Assembly (NCBI RefSeq): GCF_029867415.1
Contig: NW_026705179.1
Location: 1-64,000 of the forward strand
Direction: 5' to 3'
From: Vicia villosa
Lineage: Eukaryota > Streptophyta > Magnoliopsida > Fabales > Fabaceae
Length of the DNA stretch: 64,000 nucleotides
The position numbers and the translations under genes were made by a program. Positions 10,615 through 23,859 of the stretch are shown piece by piece. The notes under the pieces were generated by a model. The model was not told the origin of the DNA and did not search any database. It worked only from the letters and a program-made list of their open reading frames with translations. The stretch's first letter is position 1; every line of letters starts with the position of its first letter.

Positions 10615-12055
10615 TTTATCATCATATATGCAGTCGAACATAGGATTTTCTGTATCTTCACCATGTCCTTGTGGGCCATTCTCGTTATTCTCGACTATGG
10701 CCTCCAAATCCAGCTCTTGTACTTTTTCGGCCTCCAAGGCCGCTTTAACTCTATTTTCAGCCAAGTAGGCAGAAATTCAAGCCAAATACATTGACTCAGC
10801 AGTTGTTGCTATCGACTACTGTCCACCCTGAATGTGGATTTTCTGCCTTTAATGGGTCATCTGGATTCAAATACTGGGATATACTCTCGTCTGGGGAGTA
10901 AACCTCTTGCGCCTCATAACAAGGCGCCACATTAGATAGGTGTTGGTCGAAGTGTTTTCGTCCAACTTTGTTGACATAAGCTTTATAATAACTTTGGTTA
11001 GCTTCGATATTTTCCACAATGCCGTCTTGCCGCCAAATAACAATCCTCTAGTTAAGAGTGGATGGGACTGCGCCAATACCATGTATCCATTCTCTCCCCA
11101 ACAAGAGGTTAAAGTTTTCTTTTGAAGTAATCACCATAAATATAGTTGACCTGGTAGTGGTACCGACAGCCAAATCCACTTGTATAACCCCAAGTATATA
11201 ACTAGTTTTCCCTTCATTGTTAGAGAGAACCATGTTGTGAGGCTTTAGATCTCTGTCAGACTTACCTAATTTCAGAAGTAGCGAATGAGACATCAAGTTC
11301 AGAGCAGCCCCACAATTGACAAAGACTTTGTTAACAACCATACCATCTACCTTAGCCCTGATGAAAAGTGATTTTAGATGATACATCATTCCATGGTCTG
11401 GCATTTCAAAAATAGCCCTTTGTTCTTCGACTACACCATTACCCATCACATAGTAACATAATGGTTTCTCATTAGTTGCCTCATCTTGGACAAAATCATC
11501 TTCGGCTTCCGAGACTTCTCACACCCTAACATACTCTGCAGGTAAGACTAAAATAATCCCACAATCAATTATCAGTTCATCAGAATCAACATTGAAATTA
11601 TCATCAACCAGTTCCTCATCAGGTCCAGATTTATATTCAGGTTCTTTTCCAGAATTTTGGGTATTTTCTGGAGTATCCTCATGAATGCCTTTATTTCTCC
11701 CAAGAAGTGTTATTCCTGTAGCCAGACGCTCGTTGGCTATCTTTTTCTGCTCTTCATTCAACTTCCTAGAATAGGGCTTCTTCTTGGAAGACAACTCAAA
11801 GTTATTATAGTTGTAAGTAGACCCCTCTTTCCAAGCTTTTTGGTTCCTCTGATAGCGTCTCCATTGTGTCCTTGTCATGGGATTTTTTCCTTTGTAGTTT
11901 GGGGACACACAACATAACCTTTCGACCTTTAACCACTCTTTAGATTTTCAGCACTTGCTTCTAACTCTAGTATTTTCCATTTCAGGCGCTTTCCACCTTG
12001 ATGGTTGACAGGTTGGATCCACTTCCCTTGAGTAGCGTCTGATGGGGGACAGAAG
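10615..12055 (-). pseudogene. Gypsy-A gag-pol linker and aspartic protease
   Basis: Minus strand. The segment MSPNYKGKNPMTRTQWRRYQ (from 11908) is the characteristic linker before the protease in Tat-like elements. The protease region (11449-11048) has PDHGMMYHLKSLFIRAKV, then VNKVFVNCGAALNLM where the family has VDGGA: the catalytic aspartate is replaced by asparagine (near 11316). LLLGREWIHGIGAVPS follows. The same frame continues past a stop near 11047 into NIEANQSYYKAYVNKVGRKHFDQ (11017-10796). The right boundary is the Copia-E insertion, the left boundary the Copia-A 3' LTR. Inactive because of stops and the lost active-site residue. Confidence 0.8.
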
Positions 12056-13297
12056 TGAAATTCTGGTAAGACAGACCCCAGATGTCATATACGATGTTGT
12101 GACATCTGGTCTGTCATCAGCTTGGCTGAGGCAGTACATACAGATCCCTCAATTATTTATTACATCTAACATCCAGAAGTCTGGAAGTGTTGGGATCCCA
12201 TATCAGTTCAGTTAACATTAACAAATCTGCTTAGCAGAGATTCTGTGTTAGCACAGTCATTAAATCACACACTGATGTCGTGCACGATGTTATGACATCC
12301 AAACTGAACTTACAAATAAACAATGCAGAAACATAAACAACACAACAGAATTGTTCACCCAGTTCGGTTCAATCAACCTACTCTGGGGGCATACCAAGCC
12401 AGGGATGAAGTCCACTATTAGCAGTATCAATTCAGAGCTAAACTCCCAGTTTACAACTCCTCACTTAATCACTACCCAATGACCCTTCTACCTAGGTTCT
12501 CCCTAGATATGGAATATCTCCATTCCACTCCCAATCATAGCAATGATGTCTAGCAGTCAACAACTCAGCCACTGCATCGACGGCTTAATTACCAACATTC
12601 AAAGCACACAAATAAACATATCTTAGAGTTGCTTCAAAGCTTCCTCCAAGCACACAACTCCACTCATTGCTTTACAACTTCTGAGTGAATAAAACAAACC
12701 TCTTACCTACAGGCTTCGAGGCACAAATCAGTGACCTTCCCACAAACCGGGAGGTTCACCTACACGGCTAACCCTAATGGTTACATCTTTCTAAACGACG
12801 GCTAGCTTAGTAAACTAGGTTACAAAGTTTCCTATTTATAACCTATTCCCAACTGGACTTGGGCTTACAACCGCATCATTATTTGCTGTTACAAATCACA
12901 GAAAACTTTCTGCTAAAAACAAGGTCTTCAATCATAAGTTTCCTAATTTATCTTCATAATTGGAAACTGCATAATTCTCCAATATTCTAATCTTGATTCT
13001 CTTGATCTCTAAACCTGCGCCACATAGGATTGCATAATATTCCATAGAATATCTTGATGTTGTACCTGTTCTGCATAAATCACAGCAAACAGTATTCTTC
13101 ACTTCAATTCTTCACAGCAAACAGTACACTGATGTCATGACATCGAGCATGACATCCAACTCACAGCATGTATTAGCTTACACAACCAGAACTTGGATAA
13201 CCTTTAACACTATACACCACATACCATGACCTTAGTCAAGACAACAAAATACACATGAATGTTTTACCACAAAATGCAGCCAATCAAAACATCTACA
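12056..13297 (-). repeat. Copia-E LTR 1 (3' LTR of the tandem)
   Basis: Plus-strand ends are TGAAATTCTGGTAAG and CATCTACA. In element orientation it starts TGTAGATG and ends CAGAATTTCA. The polypurine tract abuts it on the right. Confidence 0.93.
12832..12840 (-). promoter_or_regulatory. TATA box, Copia-E LTR 1
   Basis: TATAAATAG on the minus strand. Equivalent boxes lie at 17008-17016 and 21184-21192. Confidence 0.6.
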
Positions 13298-13312
13298 ATC
13301 TCCCCCTTTGGC
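13298..13312 (-). other. Polypurine tract of Copia-E, first unit
   Basis: Minus-strand GCCAAAGGGGGAGAT directly before the LTR start. The second-unit copy is at 17474-17488. Confidence 0.8.
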
Positions 13313-15770
13313 AAATTTTTGGCTAAAACATCTTGTCATCACAGCAGCACAAAAACAACTAGCAAACTACCAGTTATGCAGAATTGCTAAAGCACATCAA
13401 AACATCAGACCTGCTGAATAAGTTCCACAAGCTACACTACCACATACCATGAATAGAAATAACTTGTTCAATATGATCTGGGGTGACAATCTCTTCTCCC
13501 CCTGTTTGGCCATAAATGTTGCCAAAGCAACGTACAGCTCCCCCTTAAAAGTTACTCTGCATGACATGACCACGACACACACAAAAAAACACCATCTGAT
13601 AATCTTTAGATACCACTTCGCCACCAGCTTGATTAGAATACAGTAAGTCACCCACAATGGGAGATCTATATTACAAGATGCACTCTTTCATAGATAGCTC
13701 ATAACTTCTACCACAAGCTCCAAGAGGTGAATAGAAAACACCTCCTTTTTGTCTTCAACTTATTACTCTTCTGCCCAAAAGTAATTTGTCTAAGACTATC
13801 CTCAAGAATAATCAGCTGCCATATGTTGATTATCTTGATCCTTCGAACCCACTTCTGAGATGAACCAAATGTCAACACATTGTGTTTTAACATCTAGCTG
13901 TTGAATTCAGCTCCTTCTTCTGCCACTTGAAAGAACTTCCTCCCTTTACAGAACCAGAGTTCAATGCTCTCATAGACCTGATTGTGAAACCAAGTTTGAG
14001 TACGCAACCTCCATCCTGCAGTTATGCAGTTATGTCATCCAAGCTCACACTTTTATGAATCCCTGCTTCTTTTCCAACAACATCAGACACTCTGATGCAT
14101 GAGTCATCAGAAGGACTAGTTAGAGACTAATCCTCTAGCTGTACCAAGGATGCCACTTCCTTGAGCAAAGCTATTTCCATGATGTCAAGAATACTGCCAC
14201 TTGTTCTTGACTTCACAGTGTGCATTAGCCAATGCACTTCCTTACCTAGATCAGAAATAAACTGATCCAAGTAACCACCATCAAGATTATGATGTCTTCT
14301 TCTTCTTGTGCACTCCAAAGCTGAACATGTTTCTTGCCAGGAAACTTTTTTCAGTGATCATATGCTTCTGCTGCCACCAAAGAGATAGATCTTAAAACAA
14401 TTGCACTATCCTTCCTATACATGGTCTTGAAGAAGAGATGTTCCAACATCTTTAAGAACATCAGTTATCTTGAACTTCCAAGGATAATCAATTAAATACT
14501 TGTACTTTGCATAAATAACAATTGATCTTAAATCCTTTCCCAGTTAGATTCACCCTTAGGAAAGAGAGAGATGAATCTTTCCTTACAAATGTGTCACACA
14601 ACAACCAGAACCCATGTGACACCGTTCAATAGCCAACTAAACACAAGGCTGAATCAGACGTGGGGAGGTTAACCAAATCTCCCCCTCAAACAAGCAATCA
14701 TGGAAACTCCACACAGCTTATCCATGCATTGTACATAAAAGTCTCATTATACAACACCCCTACTAGAGGCAACTAACTCCATGAGTTATACCTATACATA
14801 CTTCATACACCAGTTGAGGATACTATACTTACATAAACCATGGTTAACAGAGATACCATGCAGCGGAAAACAACTAAAATTTATCCTCAATAAACCTCAG
14901 GCCTAAAACAATAACCTTTGCATCAGTCAGCTACACATCATTCATGATTAAGGGATAATATATGCCATATCTCAACAAGGTTTCTGGAACAGATTCACTT
15001 ATGACATAACTCCTGAAAATACCTCAGATTCCACACAGTAATCTGACTCCCTTGAATCATCACACAATATTCAAAACCATATTTCACTATGCACGATACA
15101 CAGTATTCAGTTTTCAACACTAACTGTTCTATGGTTAAGAAAACAATTCACACATCTGGCTCCTTTGATCAAAAGGACATACCAGATACAAGCTCATCTT
15201 TGGATTTTCATAGAGGTCTTGAAAAGAAAACCTGAATGAATCCTTTCACTTACACTGAGCTCTTCTTCCAACTCCCATAAGCTTATGCCTGAAATAAACT
15301 AACATTTGGGATGGAAGGTTCAATTGATTGTATTCTGACCAATCAACACAAAAAGCAGATGTCTCCTCTTCCAGATCAGGAGTAGGTTCCAAACAAATGT
15401 ACTCACACTACATAAGTTTAGCACCAGAACATCTGTTCTTCAACTGGTAGCTGCATACCAGTATGCCATCAATTCCTTCTTCTTGGAACACATAATTCTT
15501 GACAATCTTGAAGATCATCAAACAACTTTGCAGATGAATATGAGGAACACTGATCATTTGAACTTCTTCAACCTCAATAACCATGCCTTTATGAGTGGAC
15601 TTGAGAAAAGATTTCAAGTATCTTTGACACTTGTACTAAAGTTGAGAACAATCTGCTACAAATTCTGTTGAAAACCATATAACCCTAGAGATCTTCTTTC
15701 AAAGATAGGATTATGCATCAGATGCTATGCAGCAGAAAATAGCCATATATCAACAGAGATTACACAATGC

Positions 15771-16196
15771 TTACTCCCAGAACCAGTTGTAAGCATGACA
15801 TCCAAGAATTGCAGCTGAGCAATTCAACAATATGCTTGTTTCTTCTTCAAGCAACACAACAAGACCTAACCAATATTCTGACCAGAAAGAAACAGATAAG
15901 CACAAAGAATACCTTATCATTAACTTCACTCCCGCATGAAGGTTTTGACAATCTTCTTCTCTGTACCCTGCTATATGCTGAATAAAACACCCCAAATTCT
16001 TCACTCTCGCACGAATCATTTGGATATCAGTAACACCATCTTCCCTTGCCAAGAGAATACACCTGTTATGGTCAGTTTGGTCCAGTCTACCACACATAGG
16101 TCCATCCTCCACTTCTAGGGACCATTCAATATGAACATGAATGTTCAAACAATCAACTACCTCCAACAACCAGAAAGTATCTCCCATGGATCTCAT
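15771..16196 (-). CDS. Unrecognised 141-aa ORF of Copia-E, unit 1
   Basis: The only sizeable ORF in the element. It starts 22 bases downstream of the primer-binding site in element orientation and ends at 15771. The peptide begins MRSMGDTFWLLEVVDCLNIH and contains several cysteines and a hydrophobic stretch (YSLCLSVSFWSEYWLGLVVLL, about residues 95-115). It has no similarity I recognise to gag or pol. The copy in unit 2 (19947-20372) differs by one residue (R to G in MIRARVKNLG). Its position where gag would begin makes it the only candidate product, but it may be a chance frame; no function is assigned. Confidence 0.3.
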   Translation of the reverse strand: MRSMGDTFWLLEVVDCLNIHVHIEWSLEVEDGPMCGRLDQTDHNRCILLAREDGVTDIQMIRARVKNLGCFIQHIAGYREEDCQNLHAGVKLMIRYSLCLSVSFWSEYWLGLVVLLEEETSILLNCSAAILGCHAYNWFWE

Positions 16197-16217
16197 CCAG
16201 AAACAGACAGGATGCCT

Positions 16218-16229
16218 GCTCTGATACCA
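16218..16229 (-). other. Primer-binding site of Copia-E, unit 1
   Basis: Minus-strand TGGTATCAGAGC two bases inside the LTR end. The unit 2 copy is at 20394-20405. Confidence 0.85.
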
Positions 16230-16231
16230 AT

Positions 16232-17473
16232 TGAAATTCTAGTAAGACAGACCCCAGATGTCATATACGATGTTGTGACATCTGGTCTGTCATCAGCTTG
16301 GCTGAGGCAGTACATACAGATCCCTCAATTATTTATTACATCTAACATCCAGAAGTCTGGAAGTGTTGGGATCCCATATCAGTTCAGTTAACATTAACAA
16401 ATCTGCTTAGCAGAGATTCTGTGTTAGCACAGTCATTAAATCACACACTGATGTCGTGCACGATGTTATGACATCCAAACTGAACTTACAAATAAACAAT
16501 GCAGAAACATAAACAACACAACAGAATTGTTCACCCATTTCGGTTCAATCAACCTACTCTGGGGGCATACCAAGCCAGGGATGAAGTCCACTATTAGCAG
16601 TATCAATTCAGAGCTAAACTCCCAGTTTACAACTCCTCACTTAATCACTACCCAATGACCCTTCTACCTAGGTTCTCCCTAGATATGGAATATCTCCATT
16701 CCACTCCCAATCATAGCAATGATGTCTAGCAGTCAACAACTCAGCCACTGCATCGACGGCTTAATTACCAACATTCAAAGCACACAAATAAACATATCTT
16801 AGAGTTGCTTCAAAGCTTCCTCCAAGCACACAACTCCACTCATTGCTTTACAACTTCTGAGTGAATAAAACAAACCTCTTACCTACAGGCTTCGAGGCAC
16901 AAATCAGTGACCTTCCCACAAACCGGGAGGTTCACCTACACGGCTAACCCTAATGGTTACATCTTTCTAAACGACGGCTAGCTTAGTAAACTAGGTTACA
17001 AAGTTTCCTATTTATAACCTATTCCCAACTGGACTTGGGCTTACAACCGCATCATTATTTGCTGTTACAAATCACAGAAAACTTTCTGCTAAAAACAAGG
17101 TCTTCAATCATAAGTTTCCTAATTTATCTTCATAATTGGAAACTGCATAATTCTCCAATATTCTAATCTTGATTCTCTTGATCTCTAAACCTGCGCCACA
17201 TAGGATTGCATAATATTCCATAGAATATCTTGATGTTGTACCTGTTCTGCATAAATCACAGCAAACAGTATTCTTCACTTCAATTCTTCACAGCAAACAG
17301 TACACTGATGTCATGACATCGAGCATGACATCCAACTCACAGCATGTATTAGCTTACACAACCAGAACTTGGATAACCTTTAACACTATACACCACATAC
17401 CATGACCTTAGTCAAGACAACAAAATACACATGAATGTTTTACCACAAAATGCAGCCAATCAAAACATCTACA
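16232..17473 (-). repeat. Copia-E LTR 2 (shared central LTR)
   Basis: 1242 bp. It serves as 5' LTR for unit 1 and 3' LTR for unit 2. It has ATTCTAGTAAG near its left end where LTR 1 and LTR 3 have ATTCTGGTAAG. With LTR 3 it shares CCCATTTCGG where LTR 1 has CCCAGTTCGG. Confidence 0.93.
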
Positions 17474-20407
17474 ATCTCCCCCTTTGGCAAATTTTTGGCT
17501 AAAACATCTTGTCATCACAGCAGCACAAAAACAACTAGCAAACTACCAGTTATGCAGAATTGCTAAAGCACATCAAAACATCAGACCTGCTGAATAAGTT
17601 CCACAAGCTACACTACCACATACCATGAATAGAAATAACTTGTTCAATATGATCTGGGGTGACAATCTCTTCTCCCCCTGTTTGGCCATAAATGTTGCCA
17701 AAGCAACGTACAGCTCCCCCTTAAAAGTTACTCTGCATGACATGACCACGACACACACAAAAAAACACCATCTGATAATCTTTAGATACCACTTCGCCAC
17801 CAGCTTGATTAGAATACAATAAGTCACCCACAATGGGAGATCTATATTACAAGATGCACTCTTTCATAGATAGCTCATAACTTCTACCACAAGCTCCAAG
17901 AGGTGAATAGAAAACACCTCCTTTTTGTCTTCAACTTATTACTCTTCTGCCCAAAAGTAATTTGTCTAAGACTATCCTCAAGAATAATCAGCTGCCATAT
18001 GTTGATTATCTTGATCCTTCGAACCCACTTCTGAGATGAACCAAATGTCAACACATTGTGTTTTAACATCTAGCTGTTGAATTCAGCTCCTTCTTCTGCC
18101 ACTTGAAAGAACTTCCTCCCTTTACAGAACCAGAGTTCAATGCTCTCATAGACCTGATTGTGAAACCAAGTTTGAGTACGCAACCTCCATCCTGCAGTTA
18201 TGCAGTTATGTCATCCAAGCTCACACTTTTATGAATCCCTGCTTCTTTTCCAACAACATCAGACACTCTGATGCATGAGTCATCAGAAGGACTAGTTAGA
18301 GACTAATCCTCTAGCTGTACCAAGGATGCCACTTCCTTGAGCAAAGCTATTTCCATGATGTCAAGAATACTGCCACTTGTTCTTGACTTCACAGTGTGCA
18401 TTAGCCAATGCACTTCCTTACCTAGATCAGAAATAAACTGATCCAAGTAACCACCATCAAGATTATGATGTCTTCTTCTTCTTGTGCACTCCAAAGCTGA
18501 ACATGTTTCTTGCCAGGAAACTTTTTTCAGTGATCATATGCTTCTGCTGCCACCAAAGAGATAGATCTTAAAACAATTGCACTATCCTTCCTATACATGG
18601 TCTTGAAGAAGAGATGTTCCAACATCTTTAAGAACATCAGTTATCTTGAACTTCCAAGGATAATCAATTAAATACTTGTACTTTGCATAAATAACAATTG
18701 ATCTTAAATCCTTTCCCAGTTAGATTCACCCTTAGGAAAGAGAGAGATGAATCTTTCCTTACAAATGTGTCACACAACAACCAGAACCCATGTGACACCG
18801 TTCAATAGCCAACTAAACACAAGGCTGAATCAGACGTGGGGAGGTTAACCAAATCTCCCCCTCAAACAAGCAATCATGGAAACTCCACACAGCTTATCCA
18901 TGCATTGTACATAAAAGTCTCATTATACAACACCCCTACTAGAGGCAACTAACTCCATGAGTTATACCTATACATACTTCATACACCAGTTGAGGATACT
19001 ATACTTACATAAACCATGGTTAACAGAGATACCATGCAGCGGAAAACAACTAAAATTTATCCTCAATAAACCTCAGGCCTAAAACAATAACCTTTGCATC
19101 AGTCAGCTACACATCATTCATGATTAAGGGATAATATATGCCATATCTCAACAAGGTTTCTGGAACAGATTCACTTATGACATAACTCCTGAAAATACCT
19201 CAGATTCCACACAGTAATCTGACTCCCTTGAATCATCACACAATATTCAAAACCATATTTCACTATGCACGATACACAGTATTCAGTTTTCAACACTAAC
19301 TGTTCTATGGTTAAGAAAACAATTCACACATCTGGCTCCTTTGATCAAAAGGACATACCAGATACAAGCTCATCTTTGGATTTTCATAGAGGTCTTGAAA
19401 AGAAAACCTGAATGAATCCTTTCACTTACACTGAGCTCTTCTTCCAACTCCCATAAGCTTATGCCTGAAATAAACTAACATTTGGGATGGAAGGTTCAAT
19501 TGATTGTATTCTGACCAATCAACACAAAAAGCAGATGTCTCCTCTTCCAGATCAGGAGTAGGTTCCAAACAAATGTACTCACACTACATAAGTTTAGCAC
19601 CAGAACATCTGTTCTTCAACTGGTAGCTGCATACCAGTATGCCATCAATTCCTTCTTCTTGGAACACATAATTCTTGACAATCTTGAAGATCATCAAACA
19701 ACTTTGCAGATGAATATGAGGAACACTGATCATTTGAACCTCTTCAACCTCAATAACCATGCCTTTATGAGTGGACTTGAGAAAAGATTTCAAGTATCTT
19801 TGACACTTGTACTAAAGTTGAGAACAATCTGCTACAAATTCTGTTGAAAACCATATAACCCTAGAGATCTTCTTTCAAAGATAGGATTATGCATCAGATG
19901 CTATGCAGCAGAAAATAGCCATATATCAACAGAGATTACACAATGCTTACTCCCAGAACCAGTTGTAAGCATGACATCCAAGAATTGCAGCTGAGCAATT
20001 CAACAATATGCTTGTTTCTTCTTCAAGCAACACAACAAGACCTAACCAATATTCTGACCAGAAAGAAACAGATAAGCACAAAGAATACCTTATCATTAAC
20101 TTCACTCCCGCATGAAGGTTTTGACAATCTTCTTCTCTGTACCCTGCTATATGCTGAATAAAACACCCCAAATTCTTCACTCCCGCACGAATCATTTGGA
20201 TATCAGTAACACCATCTTCCCTTGCCAAGAGAATACACCTGTTATGGTCAGTTTGGTCCAGTCTTCCACACATAGGTCCATCCTCCACTTCTAGGGACCA
20301 TTCAATATGAACATGAATGTTCAAACAATCAACTACCTCCAACAACCAGAAAGTATCTCCCATGGATCTCATCCAGAAACAGACAGGATGCCTGCTCTGA
20401 TACCAAT
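17474..20407 (-). other. Copia-E internal region, unit 2
   Basis: 2934 bp, same length as unit 1. Single-base differences from unit 1 are seen near 17819, 19740, 20183 and 20266. It contains the polypurine tract at its left end and the primer-binding site at 20394-20405. No gag/pol. Confidence 0.85.
19947..20372 (-). CDS. Unrecognised 141-aa ORF of Copia-E, unit 2
   Basis: Second copy of the primer-site-proximal ORF, full length and open, with one amino-acid difference from the unit 1 copy. As for unit 1, no family is recognised. Retention of both frames is weak evidence because the two units are nearly identical in DNA. Confidence 0.3.
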   Translation of the reverse strand: MRSMGDTFWLLEVVDCLNIHVHIEWSLEVEDGPMCGRLDQTDHNRCILLAREDGVTDIQMIRAGVKNLGCFIQHIAGYREEDCQNLHAGVKLMIRYSLCLSVSFWSEYWLGLVVLLEEETSILLNCSAAILGCHAYNWFWE

Positions 20408-21649
20408 TGAAATTCTGGTAAGACAGACCCCAGATGTCATATACGATGTTGTGACATCTGGTCTGTCATCAGCTTGGCTGAGGCAGTACATACAGATCCC
20501 TCAATTATTTATTACATCTAACATCCAGAAGTCTGGAAGTGTTAGGATCCCATATCAGTTCAGTTAACATTAACAAATCTGCTTAGCAGAGATTCTGTGT
20601 TAGCACAGTCATTAAATCACACACTGATGTCGTGCACGATGTTATGACATCCAAACTGAACTTACAAATAAACAATGCAGAAACATAAACAACACAACAG
20701 AATTGTTCACCCATTTCGGTTCAATCAACCTACTCTGGGGGCATACCAAGCCAGGGATGAAGTCCACTATTAGCAGTATCAATTCAGAGCTAAACTCCCA
20801 GTTTACAACTCCTCACTTAATCACTACCCAATGACCCTTCTACCTAGGTTCTCCCTAGATATGGAATATCTCCATTCCACTCCCAATCATAGCAATGATG
20901 TCTAGCAGTCAACAACTCATCCACTGCATCGACGGCTTAATTACCAACATTCAAAGCACACAAATAAACATATCTTAGAGTTGCTTCAAAGCTTCCTCCA
21001 AGCACACAACTCCACTCATTGCTTTACAACTTCTGAGTGAATAAAACAAACCTCTTACCTACAGGCTTCGAGGCACAAATCAGTGACCTTCCCACAAACC
21101 GGGAGGTTCACCTACACGACTAACCCTAATGGTTACATCTTTCTAAACGACGGCTAGCTTAGTAAACTAGGTTACAAAGTTTCCTATTTATAACCTATTC
21201 CCAACTGGACTTGGGCTTACAACCGCATCATTATTTGCTGTTACAAATCACAGAAAACTTTCTGCTAAAAACAAGGTCTTCAATCATAAGTTTCCTAATT
21301 TATCTTCATAATTGGAAACTGCATAATTCTCCAATATTCTAATCTTGATTCTCTTGATCTCTAAACCTGCGCCACATAGGATTGCATAATATTCCATAGA
21401 ATATCTTGATGTTGTACCTGTTCTGCATAAATCACAGCAAACAGTATTCTTCACTTCAATTCTTCACAGCAAACAGTACACTGATGTCATGACATCGAGC
21501 ATGACATCCAACTCACAGCATGTATTAGCTTACACAACCAGAACTTGCATAACCTTTAACACTATACACCACATACCATGACCTTAGTCAAGACAACAAA
21601 ATACACATGAATGTTTTACCACAAAATGCAGCCAATCAAAACATCTACA
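20408..21649 (-). repeat. Copia-E LTR 3 (5' LTR of the tandem)
   Basis: 1242 bp, abutting the right-hand AGAAG duplication. Private differences include GTTAGGATCC (others GTTGGGATCC), CTCATCCACTG (others CTCAGCCACTG), CACGACTAACC (others CACGGCTAACC) and ACTTGCATAACC (others ACTTGGATAACC). Confidence 0.93.
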
Positions 21650-23859
21650 AGAAGGTTCTCTGTCCAGGCTTCTCAAAATACTTCCTATACTCATCACTCC
21701 GACGACTATTACTTCCTTTCTCAATTATGAACTGATGAGCTTTCCCATGGCGAGGATCATACCTAACTCTCTTAGCAGCCTCCGCGTCGAACACAACGTC
21801 ACACCTTGGACAGAGGCCGACCTGAGAGTTTTTCTTCTCACATCTTTCCAAAAAATTCAATAGTCATTCGTCAGTTCAAGGGTACACAAAACTTAGGGCC
21901 CTGTTGTCACCAGCAATATTTCACATTCCTGTTCCATCTTCACCGAGACCTTCATTAGTCTCGACCATCATAATCTCCAAAGGCTCAGCATAATTTGCCT
22001 CTCCCACTAGCAATGGGTCAATATTGATTTGCATGGAAGATTTTGGCTTTTCACCAAACTGGAGCTTGCCTTCCTTCAGAGATTTTTGCATCAAATCCCT
22101 AAAAAGAACACATTGAGATGTTTTATGACCAAAAAAATTATGAAATTTACAAAACCCTCTCTTTTTTTCTGCTCTAATGGAGGATTTTTTTAGTCCTGGG
22201 GGCACTATGGTTTTCCCGTTGCTCAATAATAGGTTGAATATCTCGTCGCATTTAGTTGTGTCAACTGTGTATGTTCTATTAACAAACTTTTCATTTTTGT
22301 TATTCTCTACGGGATTTTTCCATTTGATGGCTTGACCACTTTACAAACGTAAGAAGGCCTCGACTTTAATTTTGCCATATTGACCTCACTTTCGTCATGG
22401 ACACTTTAGTGATCAGAATAAAACTCATCAGTTGCTACATAGGCCACTTTTTCTTTCCTATGATACTTATTTACTCTTTCCTTTTCAGCCTTCAAACGTT
22501 CGACCTGGCAGACTCTGTCTGCTAATTGTGCCATATCTCTAAGGTACTGGGTGTCTAGTTTCTTCCTAATGGAATAATCTAAACCTCCAGCAGCCATCTG
22601 GACTAACTCATGTTCAAGGATCTGTGTGAAGCATCTTGTCTTCATCAATCTGAACCTGTTCAAGTAATCGTCCATCGACTAAGCGACCTTTCATCTTACA
22701 CTTGCTAATTCTTTAAGGCTGATCTTTGACTGGACCATATAAAATTGTTCATGGAATAATCTTTCTAATTAGTTCCATGATTGTACTGATTGTGGAGGCA
22801 AAGTTGTGAACCATGTGAAAGCATTCTTCGTCAAAGATTTTGGAAAATATTTCATTTTCAGATTTTCATTATTTGATATGACACCTGCTTCGGTCTGAAA
22901 CCTTGCAACATGTTTGACCGTTGATTCACCTATTTCGCCAGCAAATTTGGTAAACTTTGGGACTTTCCAACCCCTAGGTAATTCAGTCTGTCTAACATAC
23001 TCCGACAATAGAGATACAAAGTTTGGCCTATGAAGCCCTAAGTTAAGGCCGTTTTTAGTCAAGATTTGTTCGACTACGTTGGATATGTTGTGATAACCCC
23101 CATATTGGTTTAGTTGGACATTCCTAAGGACTTGGTCTGCGTCTTGATTATGTTTCACAATCCTTGGGATGTGCTGCTCTATACGTTCTTCTTTGTCCCT
23201 ATTTGGAATCTGTTGTTGGTTATCCTATGTAACCCTATTCTTTGGCATTTCACCAAGCCTCACGTTTAAGATTTATGGCGTCGGCCTTGTTTGAATTTGT
23301 GGGGTGCCAAAGAAATTAGCTATTCTAGCCATTTGACCAACCAACATCTCATAACTTTGATTGGTATTATTGATCATGGGACTGAAGATAGTCCCAATTT
23401 GTTGTGTTAAGGAATTCACCATTTCATGGTTACTTTCGTCCATTTGTTGCCTAATCGACAACATAGACGTCTTTTTTAGTGAGGGTGATGATTGGTGAAT
23501 GTACCTTACTCTCGTTGGTCGATTATCTGGGTTTGAGGAAGTGCCAGTGACCATCATGTTATCAGAATAAGTTGATGGGTTAGATTGTAATCCTGCCATC
23601 ATTGACTAAGGCATACTGTAAGGGTAAAAGGCAATGGGTGGTATCGTTCCCCCTTGAAATAACGACCTTGCAAGATTCAGCGGCGACCGCCCTAGATTTA
23701 CTGGCGACGATGCATTGGCCGCCGTCGAGCAAGGGGTGGTTGTTGTCCTAATTAGGGACAAAACCGTCGAATTTTGAGACACTATGCACATTGGTGCAAC
23801 ATCTAAATTTGAATTATTATTTGAGGGGGATTGGAAGTGTTTGTATTTGTATTAGACAT
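21650..23859 (-). pseudogene. gag: Gypsy-A gag (broken)
   Basis: Ty3/gypsy Gag of the Tat-like type on the minus strand. A likely start ATG is at 23859 (MSNTNTNTSNPPQ), followed by an early stop and frame change. The capsid core lies at 23158-22769 (LPRGWKVPKFTKFAGEIGES, then NENLKMKYFPKSLTKNAFTW). Next is FRLMKTRCFTQILEHELVQM (22675-22406), then after a frameshift a knuckle-like CKFHNFFGHKTSQC segment (22226-21921), then CPRCDVVFDAEAAKR. Stops near 23604, 23270, 22767, 22404 and 21919 and at least two frameshifts make it non-functional. The left end is cut by Copia-E; the frame would continue at 12055. Confidence 0.82.

Larger units (their letters stand above)
13298..16231 (-). other. Copia-E internal region, unit 1 (no gag/pol)
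   Basis: 2934 bp between primer-binding site and polypurine tract. Apart from a 141-codon ORF next to the primer-binding site, only short frames are open in either strand. No zinc knuckle, protease, integrase or RT motif is present. Nearly identical to unit 2. Confidence 0.8.
12056..21649 (-). mobile_element. Copia-E: tandem non-autonomous element with three LTRs and two internal regions
   Basis: Three LTRs of 1242 bp (12056-13297, 16232-17473, 20408-21649) alternate with two internal regions of 2934 bp (13298-16231, 17474-20407). The repeat period is exactly 4176 bp. The whole block is flanked by one perfect 5-bp duplication, AGAAG (12051-12055 and 21650-21654), and each internal end has a primer-binding site and a polypurine tract. 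The copies differ only at scattered single bases. It encodes no gag, protease, integrase or RT. It is inserted in the gag-pol linker of Gypsy-A. Best explained as a tandem product of LTR recombination between two copies, or integration of a tandem cDNA. Confidence 0.93.
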
